Assembly: GCA_003045865.1 (NCBI GenBank)
Contig: PZPB01000005.1
Location: forward strand, 1-45,484
Source: Bacteroidota bacterium
Lineage (GTDB): Bacteria > Bacteroidota > Bacteroidia > Flavobacteriales > Schleiferiaceae
DNA length: 45,484 nt
Direction of reading: 5' to 3'
In this document: positions 1 through 8,156 of the stretch, piece after piece
Layout: every line of letters starts with the position of its first letter
How positions within the stretch are numbered: position 1 is the stretch's first letter
The notes under the pieces: model-generated
Database searches by the model: none
Told to the model about the DNA's origin: nothing
What the model saw: only the letters and a program-made list of their open reading frames with translations
Made by a program: the position numbers and the translations under genes

Positions 1-365
1 ACCTGTTTAAAAACCTCGCCTTTTTTACTGACAAATAAATAAGCCGTATCACCCGCCTGCACTTGAGATTCGCCGAGAAAATTCCAATGCAAACTACCTT
101 GCCAAAGTTTTAAGTCTCCGCTGGAACTTAGCTCTACCTTACCATCTTTCATTACTAAGCTATCTACGCTGAAAGTATTGGGATTCGCTTGCAAGGCAAT
201 AGTATAGTGTTGTTCAATTAATTCTTTTTGGTTTCCCGGAACATTGAAGTGAAAGGACGTCTGTACAATTTCTAAATCAGGAGAAGCAAATTCCTGCGCT
301 TTTTTAACCGCGCAGGAACTACTTAATAGTACGATTATTAATAAACTATTTACTGCTTTACGCAT
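1..365 (-). CDS. Lipoprotein of unknown function (3' end beyond window)
   Basis: Reading the minus strand from ATG at 365 gives an open frame to the window edge, about 121 codons with no stop. The N-terminus is MRKAVNSLLIIVLLSSSCAV, a type II signal peptide with the lipidated Cys at residue 19. The mature part begins with lysines and Ala, not an acidic stretch, so nothing marks it for the cell surface. No domain is recognised. Its ATG lies inside the last codons of the upstream secreted-protein gene (16-nt overlap, different frame), so the two are probably translated from one mRNA. Function is unknown; it may serve the same surface or periplasmic process as that neighbour. Confidence 0.75.
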   Translation of the reverse strand, partial: MRKAVNSLLIIVLLSSSCAVKKAQEFASPDLEIVQTSFHFNVPGNQKELIEQHYTIALQANPNTFSVDSLVMKDGKVELSSSGDLKLWQGSLHWNFLGESQVQAGDTAYLFVSKKGEVFKQ

Positions 366-3300
366 AGCTTAGTCACTTGATTTGCATCAGAATCAAACTG
401 CACTAAATACAAGCCCTTAGGCCAGCTTTGGGTATCAATTCTCAGTTTACCCGTATTGCTAATGCTTTCATTGAAAACCACTTGACCACTGCTATTGCTA
501 ACTTTTATTACAAGCGCATCTGCCTGCGAGCGCTCCCACTCTAATTCTAAAGTTTGATTAAATGGATTAGGGAAAGCTGAAAAATCATTTGCATTTAGAC
601 TCTCCTCCAGTCCAATACCGGAACCGCTTAATACCACTGAGTAATCTTCTACCTCACCAACAAAATCACCACAGGAAGTCGGACTGCCCAAGCCGCGCTG
701 ATTAAGAACGCGCATTCGTAGGGTATCGGTTCCTAGCCAAGCACGCGTGGTGAAAGTGGCAATACTTTGCTTGTTGGGATCAATGGGAGGAAAGATTATA
801 CGTTCATCATCATCAAAATCACCGTTCTTATTGTAATCAATCCAAGCATGCACCGAATCCTGCACGGGGCTACTTTTAACCGAAACCAAAAACTGGTAGC
901 TCTGCGCTGCATTTAACTCAATATATTCGTTGGTAAAATTACCATAACCCTCTTTAGCGCTCACCTTTTGATAGGCGCCCAAAGAAATGTAATCGATATA
1001 ATTTCCATTAAAATTTGTACCCGTTCCGAAGGCATCGCAATAACTAAAGGGTTTTACCGTGTAGCAGAAACGAATGGTTTCAGAAGTGTCATTGGCAGAA
1101 CCCACCGCGTAGATCTTAAAATAGAGTTTCGTGCCAATGGGGTAATTAGTAATAGGACGAATGCTTTGCCAGGTGCTGTCGCCAGTGTTTTGCATGGCAA
1201 CTAAAGAATCCAGGCTCATATCAGAATCGGACCAAGTGGCATAAACTGAGCTCAAACTCCCACCATAATTAATTTGTGCATTAATAAACTGATCCACTCC
1301 AAATTTTGGGCTCACAAAGCTCTCTTCTTGACTAAGAAAGCAATAATTAATTTTTGGGTAAGCCGCACGGCCCACTAAATCGGTTTCCCACATGCCTCTA
1401 CCCCAAGTGGCAGCCCGTAAAGTATTGCTACCAAACATAACTTCTAAATCTTTCACCGCCGTGTTGGGCAAGCTCGTATTATATAAAGTCCAAGTACCTC
1501 CCTGCATAGGTTTGGTAAATACACCTATTTCTGCACCTAGGTATAAGTTAGGGCTTGAGCTATGATCTATCGCTACGCTAAGAATGGGCATATCACCAAT
1601 CCCCGCATCGGTAATATTCGTCCAAGTAGACCCTTGATCGAAAGTAATGTAAACCTTTTTTAGATCGTTTTGATAATTCCCATAACAGATTAAGATGATG
1701 GAATCATTATGAGGGGCAAAAACCATGTCTACAATATTACGTTGCGGCAATCCGATATAGCGATTGGTGAAACTTTGTCCTCCATCTGTACTGATTTCCA
1801 ACTTATTATCTGTCGCAATAGCAAGCACATCAGCGTTATTATAAGCCACTGCAGCACGGTCTATTACCCCGCTCGCCAAACCCGTTCCTTGGTTTACCCA
1901 AGTCTGACCAAAGTCGCTGCTGCGGTAAACATCCTCTCCAAATGAATAAATGGTCATCGGCTCAGAATGCGCAAAAACTAATGGTGCTTCCCAAGCACCC
2001 GATTGTCCGGGTGGTGTAGCCCCCTGCTGGCTAAGCCCGCCATCGAAAGTTAAACGACGCGTACCAAATTGTACGCTACCCATCATATAATCAGAGTTTA
2101 AAGGATGTATAATTCCATCCATTCCATCGGCACCATAAAACTCTAACCAGTGATTGGTTTTGCGAATACTGGTACCATTATCTTGTGAACCACTGATATT
2201 ATGCAAGTTATGACTTTGCGCCACGCCTAAATCGTAAAACTCGCGGATACCTGTGCCCTCACTGAGGCGCTGCCAATTCGCGCCATCATCGCTGGTTTTG
2301 GCCAGATAACCATCCGTGCCAATATAAAATTCGCCGTTAATGCATTCTATTTCTCTTAAATCGGCATGCACATATTGGCTTCCCGAAAAAGGACGATTAG
2401 AATTATTATGCGCCCACCAAGCTACCTGCTGAAAATTACTTCCGCCATCGTAGCTAGCAAAAATGTCTAAGTAACCATAAACCATAATGGCGGTATCCTG
2501 ATCATTCACAGCAAAGCCGTCACAAGATCCGCTCGGATTAGTCATAAAAGTGAAGTTGACACCCTTGTCGGTAGATTTCCACACTCCATTACTGCTGGCC
2601 GCATATAAACAATCTGCGCAAGCGGGACTCACCGCAATTTGCACTTTAGCATTATTGTTACCCAATAAAGTTGCACTATTGCTAAAGGTTAAACCCCCAT
2701 CATCTGAGCGTAAAATTATATCTTGGTTATTACCCCAATAATAATCATCGTAAATATAAACCACCTGATCATCGCTAGGATGAAACTTAATGTCGGTAAT
2801 ATCATCATTATTACGCAGGCGGGTGAAGGTTTGTAAATCGTCGGTACTGCGGTACAAGCCTCGTGAGGTGCCCACAAATACCAAGTCTTTCACTCGCGGG
2901 TGATAGGCGATAATATAAACCTGGTTATTATCTCCCAATCCTCCCCAGCCTAAAGCGGTGGGTGAGAAATTACTTAAAGCCCAAGTGGCGCCCGCATCGG
3001 TTGAGCGGTAAATTCCGTGACTAGTTCCGTTGCTCGCATTACGAACATTGATTAAAACTGAATCAGGATTATTCGGATTAACCGACATGGTGTTAACGCC
3101 CGCTGCTACTAGAAAATCGGTAGATGAACTAGTCCAAGTAGCGCCACCATTCGTACTTTTCCAAAAGCCACCCGATCGTGATCCCAGATAAAGTTGTTGC
3201 GTATTTGCAGGGTTTACATAAAAACTTTCTACCCTACCAATACCCGCACTATAGTGACCAGAAATACTGTCTACTCGGTAAGGACCTAAATCGCGCCAAG

Positions 3301-3607
3301 CGGGACTAGTATTGGTTTTTGAATTTCTCTCTTGTACTTTCTGCCAAGCCTTTTCTACAAAATAAGGATCGACATTACTGCGATCACCGCTTGGTGCAAA
3401 CTTATCTTCGTTACTGTTTTTCCACCGCTCGAAACCCTTATGACCCGAGCCTTCTTCCCTGCCCTTGGCGGCGAAATAAGCTTCTGCTTCAGCGCAGATT
3501 TCGTAGAAATTAAAATTGTAGTTGTAATATTTCGCTTTAAATGCCTGACCATAAGCTATTGTACTAGCCAAGAAAAGGCCTAGTAAGAGGCAGAATCGGT
3601 TCTTCAT
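350..3607 (-). CDS. Secreted beta-propeller protein with GEVED domain and T9SS type A sorting domain
   Basis: A 1085-residue exported protein with a signal peptide at residues 1-20 (ends AYGQ). From about residue 100 to 730 it carries repeated sortilin/BNR-type blades; motifs such as WKSTNGGATW, YRSTDAGATW and SSDFGQTW are Asp-box-like. About residues 860-995 form a GEVED-type domain (CGDFVGEVEDYSV), common in secreted Bacteroidota proteins. The last 77 residues, starting FSAFPNPFNQ, are a type A T9SS C-terminal sorting domain, normally recognised by the secretion system and removed or anchored at the cell surface. It is therefore predicted to be released or surface-attached. The substrate is unknown; the propeller gives no catalytic motif that I can see. 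A TAnnTTTG box sits just upstream of the ATG. Confidence 0.9.
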   Translation of the reverse strand: MKNRFCLLLGLFLASTIAYGQAFKAKYYNYNFNFYEICAEAEAYFAAKGREEGSGHKGFERWKNSNEDKFAPSGDRSNVDPYFVEKAWQKVQERNSKTNTSPAWRDLGPYRVDSISGHYSAGIGRVESFYVNPANTQQLYLGSRSGGFWKSTNGGATWTSSSTDFLVAAGVNTMSVNPNNPDSVLINVRNASNGTSHGIYRSTDAGATWALSNFSPTALGWGGLGDNNQVYIIAYHPRVKDLVFVGTSRGLYRSTDDLQTFTRLRNNDDITDIKFHPSDDQVVYIYDDYYWGNNQDIILRSDDGGLTFSNSATLLGNNNAKVQIAVSPACADCLYAASSNGVWKSTDKGVNFTFMTNPSGSCDGFAVNDQDTAIMVYGYLDIFASYDGGSNFQQVAWWAHNNSNRPFSGSQYVHADLREIECINGEFYIGTDGYLAKTSDDGANWQRLSEGTGIREFYDLGVAQSHNLHNISGSQDNGTSIRKTNHWLEFYGADGMDGIIHPLNSDYMMGSVQFGTRRLTFDGGLSQQGATPPGQSGAWEAPLVFAHSEPMTIYSFGEDVYRSSDFGQTWVNQGTGLASGVIDRAAVAYNNADVLAIATDNKLEISTDGGQSFTNRYIGLPQRNIVDMVFAPHNDSIILICYGNYQNDLKKVYITFDQGSTWTNITDAGIGDMPILSVAIDHSSSPNLYLGAEIGVFTKPMQGGTWTLYNTSLPNTAVKDLEVMFGSNTLRAATWGRGMWETDLVGRAAYPKINYCFLSQEESFVSPKFGVDQFINAQINYGGSLSSVYATWSDSDMSLDSLVAMQNTGDSTWQSIRPITNYPIGTKLYFKIYAVGSANDTSETIRFCYTVKPFSYCDAFGTGTNFNGNYIDYISLGAYQKVSAKEGYGNFTNEYIELNAAQSYQFLVSVKSSPVQDSVHAWIDYNKNGDFDDDERIIFPPIDPNKQSIATFTTRAWLGTDTLRMRVLNQRGLGSPTSCGDFVGEVEDYSVVLSGSGIGLEESLNANDFSAFPNPFNQTLELEWERSQADALVIKVSNSSGQVVFNESISNTGKLRIDTQSWPKGLYLVQFDSDANQVTKLCVKQ

Positions 3608-3611
3608 GCTT

Positions 3612-3619
3612 CAAATATA
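3612..3619 (-). promoter_or_regulatory. -7 promoter box for the T9SS cargo gene
   Basis: On the minus strand this reads TATATTTG, an exact match to the Bacteroidota -7 element TAnnTTTG. Only 4 nt separate it from the ATG at 3607, so the transcript would start at or next to the start codon. No clear -33 TTTG is present at the usual distance. Confidence 0.5.
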
Positions 3620-3683
3620 GAAAGCAATTTCCATTTTATATTCGACCCTTAGATTTAGATCCTGCTTTTCTAAATACTCGCCG

Positions 3684-3691
3684 TAAATTTG
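3684..3691 (+). promoter_or_regulatory. -7 promoter box for dinB
   Basis: TAAATTTG matches the Bacteroidota -7 consensus exactly, 8 nt before the dinB ATG at 3700. No convincing -33 element or LexA-like palindrome is visible between the divergent start codons. Confidence 0.5.
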
Positions 3692-3699
3692 GATGGAAT

Positions 3700-4782
3700 A
3701 TGAGTCCCGATCCCGATTACATCCGCAAAATTATCCATATCGACATGGATGCCTTTTACGCTTCGGTAGAACAAAGGGACAATCCAGAACTTCGAGGGAA
3801 ACCAGTCGCCGTTGGCGGCTCCCGTGAGAGGGGCGTTGTTGCCGCTGCGAGTTATGAAGCGCGTAAATTTGGTATTCATTCGGCTATGGCCTCCTCACTC
3901 GCTTTTCGTCGCTGCCCCGAAATAATTTTTGTAAAACCCAATTTCGATAAGTACAAAGCGGTTTCACAGCTGATACGCTCTATCTTTCACGAGTACACCG
4001 ATTTAGTAGAACCGCTTTCGCTAGATGAGGCCTATTTAGACGTTACCGAAAATAAAAAGGGCCTACTTACGGCCACTAAAATCGCCAAGGAAATTCGCCA
4101 ACGCATTTGGGAAGAAACCGAATTGCGCGCTTCCGCGGGAATTTCCATCAATAAATTTTTAGCGAAAGTCGCAAGCGATATCAATAAGCCTAATGGTCAA
4201 AAAACCATTCTGCCCGAAGAGGCGATTCCCTTTTTGGAAGATTTACCCATTGGAAAGTTTTATGGCATCGGCAAGAAAACCGCCGAACGCATGAAGTTTT
4301 TGGGAATTCACCGCGGTAAAGATTTAAAAACTTGGACCAAAGAGTTACTGCACCAAGAGTTCGGCAAGTCGGGAGAACACTTTTACGAAATCGTACGCGC
4401 ACGCCAAAAATCGAAGGTCACTCCTAGCCGAGCCCGCAAATCGCTGGGCGCTGAAACTACTTATAGCAAAGATATTGTGGGCGAAGAGCACTTGAAAAAA
4501 GCCCTAGGCGAAATCTTTAGTATCTGGTACAAGCGTTTGGAGCTCGCAAATCAGGCCGGAAAAACCATTACTCTGAAGTTCAAAGACAATCAATTTAGGA
4601 CTAATTCGCGCAGTATTAGTTTAGAAAAGAAAAGCTTAGACCGAGAAATTCTTTGGCAAAATGCCTTGCATCTCCTTTTAAAAGAAGAAATTACCGAACC
4701 CATTCGTTTGCTTGGTTTAAGCCTTTCAAATTTTAATGAGGATAAAGAAATTAAATATCAACAGCTCACGCTCAATTTTTAG
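3700..4782 (+). CDS. dinB: DNA polymerase IV (Y-family translesion polymerase)
   Basis: A 360-residue Y-family polymerase that bypasses DNA lesions and lacks proofreading. The catalytic carboxylates are visible: Asp15 in IHIDMDAFYASVE and Asp109-Glu110 in SLDEAYLD. Tyr20 occupies the steric-gate position that excludes ribonucleotides. Thumb helix-hairpin-helix (LPIGKFYGIGKKTAERM) and little-finger regions follow. The C-terminus ends YQQLTLNF, which fits the beta-clamp-binding motif found at the end of Pol IV; the clamp gene dnaN is also in this window. It is transcribed divergently from the secreted-protein gene at 3607. The start is chosen for the canonical N-terminus and the nearby promoter. 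Confidence 0.96.
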   Translation: MSPDPDYIRKIIHIDMDAFYASVEQRDNPELRGKPVAVGGSRERGVVAAASYEARKFGIHSAMASSLAFRRCPEIIFVKPNFDKYKAVSQLIRSIFHEYTDLVEPLSLDEAYLDVTENKKGLLTATKIAKEIRQRIWEETELRASAGISINKFLAKVASDINKPNGQKTILPEEAIPFLEDLPIGKFYGIGKKTAERMKFLGIHRGKDLKTWTKELLHQEFGKSGEHFYEIVRARQKSKVTPSRARKSLGAETTYSKDIVGEEHLKKALGEIFSIWYKRLELANQAGKTITLKFKDNQFRTNSRSISLEKKSLDREILWQNALHLLLKEEITEPIRLLGLSLSNFNEDKEIKYQQLTLNF

Positions 4783-4787
4783 CTTTG
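4780..4787 (+). promoter_or_regulatory. -7 promoter box overlapping the dinB stop codon
   Basis: TAGCTTTG matches TAnnTTTG, and its first three bases are the dinB TAG stop codon. It lies 13 nt before the DUF4197 gene start at 4801, so that gene may be transcribed separately from dinB although only 18 bp separate the genes. Confidence 0.45.
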
Positions 4788-4800
4788 TAAAAATTTTATC

Positions 4801-5646
4801 ATGAAGAAGTTATTCAGTCTTTTGTCACTCAGTGCCCTCTTAGTTTTTAGTTCTTGTGAAGAGGACGTGCTTAACGACTTTTTAGGAAACGGTACTTTAA
4901 GTGAAAGCGAAATTGCAGATGGATTGAAATCTGCCTTGAGCGTTGGCACCGATACTTCTAGTGCCAAATTAGGCGCCGAGGACGGATACTTTCAAGATCC
5001 TTTGGTGAAATTACTATTACCCATTGCCACTCAAAATGCCATTGAAACTTTTAAAGCCAAGCAATTTAGCGTTGGCTTCCTTACCATTAGTGGCAATACC
5101 GTTTACAATGGCACTAGCATTTTAGGCATTACCATTCCTGGCTTAAAATCCAAAGAAGACGAGTTAATTTTAGGCATCAACCGGGCGGCCGAAGCCGCAG
5201 CCAATCAAGCTGCGCCCATTTTTATAGATGCGATAACGGACATGAGCATCGCCGATGCCAATGATATTTTATTTGGAGGGATTGATACTGCGGCTACTGC
5301 TTATTTACGCAATACTAGTTACAATACCCTATTTACCACCTACGAGCCCAAAATTGACAATGCCCTACAACAAGTAACCGTGGGCGGCACTAGTATTAGC
5401 CAGACATACGAAGATTTTGTAGCCGACTACAACGGTACGCTAGCCATAGGCATCCCGGGCTTTGGCACTTTAGGTTCTTTAATGAATTTGCAAAGCATTT
5501 CGGTTTCCGATCTTTCGGCCTATTCTACCAACAAAGGTTTAGATGGCCTTTTTCTTAAAATTGCCGAAGAAGAGCAGGACATTCGGACCAATCCTTTAGC
5601 ACGTATTAATGACCTCTTGGTTAAAGTGTTTTCTCTTTTAGACTAA
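4801..5646 (+). CDS. DUF4197 domain lipoprotein
   Basis: A 281-residue protein with signal peptide MKKLFSLLSLSALLVFSSC and a lipidated Cys19. The body matches my knowledge of the DUF4197 family, with the typical LSESEIADGLKSALSVGT opening followed by DGYFQDPLVKLLLP. The function of DUF4197 is unknown. The residues after the Cys are Glu-Glu-Asp, an acidic cluster similar to lipoprotein export signals described in Bacteroidota, so surface exposure is possible. The stop codon overlaps the next ATG by one base (TAATG), implying coupled translation with the small exported protein downstream. Confidence 0.88.
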   Translation: MKKLFSLLSLSALLVFSSCEEDVLNDFLGNGTLSESEIADGLKSALSVGTDTSSAKLGAEDGYFQDPLVKLLLPIATQNAIETFKAKQFSVGFLTISGNTVYNGTSILGITIPGLKSKEDELILGINRAAEAAANQAAPIFIDAITDMSIADANDILFGGIDTAATAYLRNTSYNTLFTTYEPKIDNALQQVTVGGTSISQTYEDFVADYNGTLAIGIPGFGTLGSLMNLQSISVSDLSAYSTNKGLDGLFLKIAEEEQDIRTNPLARINDLLVKVFSLLD

Positions 5647-6092
5647 TGCGAAGTTCATTCTTTATCCTTTTTATTTCCCTTTGTTTCTGCACATCTGCGC
5701 AAAGCGAAGAAGATTACAGCGATGCGGATTTACGGAATTTCTTACGCATTAATCAGGAGTTACAAGAAGCGAGAGAAGCGCAAATTAGGCAATTTGACAG
5801 TCTATTTATGGTGTTACCTATAGATATGCAGCGATGGGATGAAATGCAATATGACTACCGCCAATTTAAAAATGTGGATAGTCTTAAAACAAAGTATAGC
5901 GACCAAGAATTTGAGGTGTTTTATTACCTTATGTCCTATCGCCAAAATGAACGCGATGAATTTCCCAACATCTTAAAACAGATTGAAGAGAAATACGGAA
6001 TGAGTGATGATTTCTTTCAACATTTAAACATGCGTGTCCAAAATATCCCATCTTTAAGGGAGCGACTAACAAACATTCAAATTAAAAATTAG
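5646..6092 (+). CDS. Small exported protein of unknown function
   Basis: A 148-residue protein with a signal peptide (MRSSFFILFISLCFCTSAQS) and probable cleavage after residue 18-20. The mature part is acidic and mainly helical; the stretch YSDADLRNFLRINQELQEAR resembles the start of DUF4168-type helical domains, but only weakly. It is translationally coupled to the DUF4197 lipoprotein (TAATG overlap) and sits 10 bp before ddl. It is likely periplasmic. I do not recognise a function. Confidence 0.8.
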   Translation: MRSSFFILFISLCFCTSAQSEEDYSDADLRNFLRINQELQEAREAQIRQFDSLFMVLPIDMQRWDEMQYDYRQFKNVDSLKTKYSDQEFEVFYYLMSYRQNERDEFPNILKQIEEKYGMSDDFFQHLNMRVQNIPSLRERLTNIQIKN

Positions 6093-6102
6093 GGCTTCAA
6101 TT

Positions 6103-7086
6103 ATGAAAACCATTGGAATTATCATGGGTGGTTACTCGGCCGAGTTTGAGGTATCAATGAACTCTGGACAAGTGGTTTATGAGAGCTTACAAGGCAGTGA
6201 ATATCGCCTTTTCCGGGTAATTTTAGAACGCAATAATTGGCGTGCCTTAGATGATGAAGGTAAGGCCCATCCTATTCTAAGCGACGATTTTAGTTTTACC
6301 ATTGGAACCGAAAAAATAAATTTCGACGGAATCTTTAACGCGGTGCACGGTCACCCCGGAGAAGATGGTCCTTTGGCGGGATATTTCGATATGCTGCGAA
6401 TGCCCTATAGCAGTTCAAAACAATTTGCCAGCGCCCTAACATTTAACAAGGCCGAGTGCAATATTTTACTCTCTTCCTACGGGTTTAAAACACCCAAAGC
6501 TTTTTTCTTGCATGGCTTTGAAGCAATTAACGAAGGGGAAATTCTCGCTCAAGTTGGGCTCCCCTGTTTTGTAAAACCCACCCGCAGTGGCTCTTCCATT
6601 GGCGTGACTATGGTTAAAGAAAAAGCCCATCTAGCGGAAGCGATAAAAACTGCCCAAAGCATAGATCACAAAGTATTAATTGAAGGCCAAGTAAAAGGCT
6701 TAGAGCTTGCCTGTGGCGTATCCGACCATAGCGGGAAAATTTCTGCTCTTGCCGTTACACACATTAAACCCAAGAACGAATACTTCGATTACGAATCGAA
6801 ATACAGTGGCGCTTCCGAAGAAAAAACGCCTGCCGACATTAGCGCCGAAGTATACGAAAAGGTAATGCGCATGAGTGAGGAGGTTTATAAATTACTGGAA
6901 TTAAGCGGTTTGGCTCGAGTAGACTATATTCTCGAAAACGAAAGTGATCCCGTATTAATCGAAGTAAATACCGTTCCGGGCCTTAGTAAACAGAGCTTAT
7001 TACCGCAACAAGCTTTATACGTGGGCATTAGTCTGCAGCAACTTTTTAGCGATTGCATCGCCAATACCTTAAAATCCCATCTATGA
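6103..7086 (+). CDS. ddl: D-alanine--D-alanine ligase
   Basis: A 327-residue ATP-grasp ligase that joins two D-Ala molecules for the peptidoglycan precursor. Family motifs are present: the N-terminal loop GGYSAEFEVS with catalytic Glu14, HGHPGEDGPLAGYF near residue 82, the ATP-grasp segment VKPTRSGSSIG, and the metal-binding C-terminal EVNTVPGLSKQS. The length is normal. Its TGA overlaps the coaD ATG (ATGA), so the two genes are coupled. It acts in the cytoplasm. Confidence 0.97.
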   Translation: MKTIGIIMGGYSAEFEVSMNSGQVVYESLQGSEYRLFRVILERNNWRALDDEGKAHPILSDDFSFTIGTEKINFDGIFNAVHGHPGEDGPLAGYFDMLRMPYSSSKQFASALTFNKAECNILLSSYGFKTPKAFFLHGFEAINEGEILAQVGLPCFVKPTRSGSSIGVTMVKEKAHLAEAIKTAQSIDHKVLIEGQVKGLELACGVSDHSGKISALAVTHIKPKNEYFDYESKYSGASEEKTPADISAEVYEKVMRMSEEVYKLLELSGLARVDYILENESDPVLIEVNTVPGLSKQSLLPQQALYVGISLQQLFSDCIANTLKSHL

Positions 7087-7538
7087 AAATAGCCGTATTT
7101 CCAGGTTCATTCGACCCCATTACTTTAGGGCATGTTGATATTGTGCAACGCGCGCTACCACTTTTCGACCAGATTATTATCGCTGTCGGCACCAATGCTA
7201 CCAAAAAGTATATGTTCGAGAAAGAGCAACGTATAAACTGGATTATCGAAACTTTTAAAGAGGAGGAAAAAGTAATCGTAGACTCATACCAGGGACTAAC
7301 CATCGAATATTGCGAAAGAAAGAATGCTCAGTTTATTTTAAGAGGGCTTCGCAATCCCAGCGACTTTGAATTTGAAAAAGCCATCGCGCAGACCAACCGG
7401 AAATTAAAGAAGGATTTGGAAACCATTTTTTTGCTAACTGCCTCCGGACTTTCGTCGATAAGCAGCAGTATCGTGCGTGATGTGATGCGAAATAATGGTG
7501 ATTACACTCAATTTGTACCAGCCGCAGTGCGGATTTAA
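7083..7538 (+). CDS. coaD: Pantetheine-phosphate adenylyltransferase
   Basis: A 151-residue enzyme that transfers AMP from ATP to 4'-phosphopantetheine to give dephospho-CoA, the penultimate step of CoA synthesis. It shows the nucleotidyltransferase motif GSFDPITLGH (TxGH at residues 14-17) and the late ISSSIVRD motif. I chose the ATG at 7083, which begins MKIAVFPGSFDP as in other family members and overlaps the ddl stop by 4 nt. A longer upstream frame inside ddl adds ten residues that do not fit the family. It is convergent with the Nudix gene, 14 bp away. Confidence 0.96.
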   Translation: MKIAVFPGSFDPITLGHVDIVQRALPLFDQIIIAVGTNATKKYMFEKEQRINWIIETFKEEEKVIVDSYQGLTIEYCERKNAQFILRGLRNPSDFEFEKAIAQTNRKLKKDLETIFLLTASGLSSISSSIVRDVMRNNGDYTQFVPAAVRI

Positions 7539-7552
7539 GCAGCCTTATATAA

Positions 7553-8149
7553 CTACCAATCGCCTTTTTCTAGCGCTTCTAAAACTAAACGAATATTACC
7601 ATAAGAATGGTCTTTTAGTTCCTCCACCTTAGCCGCATCACACCAAATTACCTGCGAAATATCCTCTTCTAATTGGGGTTTTAGCGGTGTGTTTTTATCG
7701 AGCTCCATCGCAAACCAAAAGCTGCGTTTTAAAATCGGCTCGCCTTTTAATTCGTAATAATGATAAGTGGTGGGTAAAACGCCTATTATCTCTGGCTCAT
7801 CCACCCCACATTCTTCCATCACTTCGCGAATTGCTCCTTCTTCTTTGCTTTCGCCTGCTTCTATTTTCCCTTTCGGTAGATCCCAATGTCCATAACGGTA
7901 TATCATAAGCAAGTCACCTTCCGGACTTTTTATGGCACCGCCGGCAGCATCTATAATTCGAAACAAGGATTTAAAGGATTGCCAGAGTTTGGGCAGATCA
8001 GAAGACCAGACGTAAACCCTACTTTTCTCCTCCAAGGCGACGCTTTTCACCAAGTTTCGCAGTTGCTCCGTTCCTAAATAGTTTATCGCCCCTTCTTGAG
8101 GAATATCGCTAAGAATTAATAGACTTTCCTTGATGAAAACTTTATACAT
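7553..8149 (-). CDS. Nudix hydrolase
   Basis: A 198-residue protein with a perfect Nudix box: Gly94, Glu100, Arg108-Glu109, Glu112-Glu113 and Gly115 in the GX5EX7REVXEEXGV pattern. Such enzymes hydrolyse nucleoside diphosphates linked to another moiety; the substrate cannot be told here. About 70 residues precede the box, an extension seen in Bacteroidota members. I take the start MYKVFIKES at 8149. The alternative start at 8158 (MGQMYKVF) would overlap the divergent pyrE ATG. With the 8149 start, 7 bp separate the two start codons, so each gene's promoter must lie inside the other gene or in this tiny gap. Confidence 0.9.
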   Translation of the reverse strand: MYKVFIKESLLILSDIPQEGAINYLGTEQLRNLVKSVALEEKSRVYVWSSDLPKLWQSFKSLFRIIDAAGGAIKSPEGDLLMIYRYGHWDLPKGKIEAGESKEEGAIREVMEECGVDEPEIIGVLPTTYHYYELKGEPILKRSFWFAMELDKNTPLKPQLEEDISQVIWCDAAKVEELKDHSYGNIRLVLEALEKGDW

Positions 8150-8152
8150 TTG
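8145..8152 (+). promoter_or_regulatory. -7 promoter box for pyrE inside the Nudix start
   Basis: TACATTTG matches TAnnTTTG and ends 4 nt before the pyrE ATG at 8157. It covers the start codon of the divergent Nudix gene (8147-8149). A pyrE transcript from here would be leaderless or nearly so. Confidence 0.5.
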
Positions 8153-8156
8153 GCCC

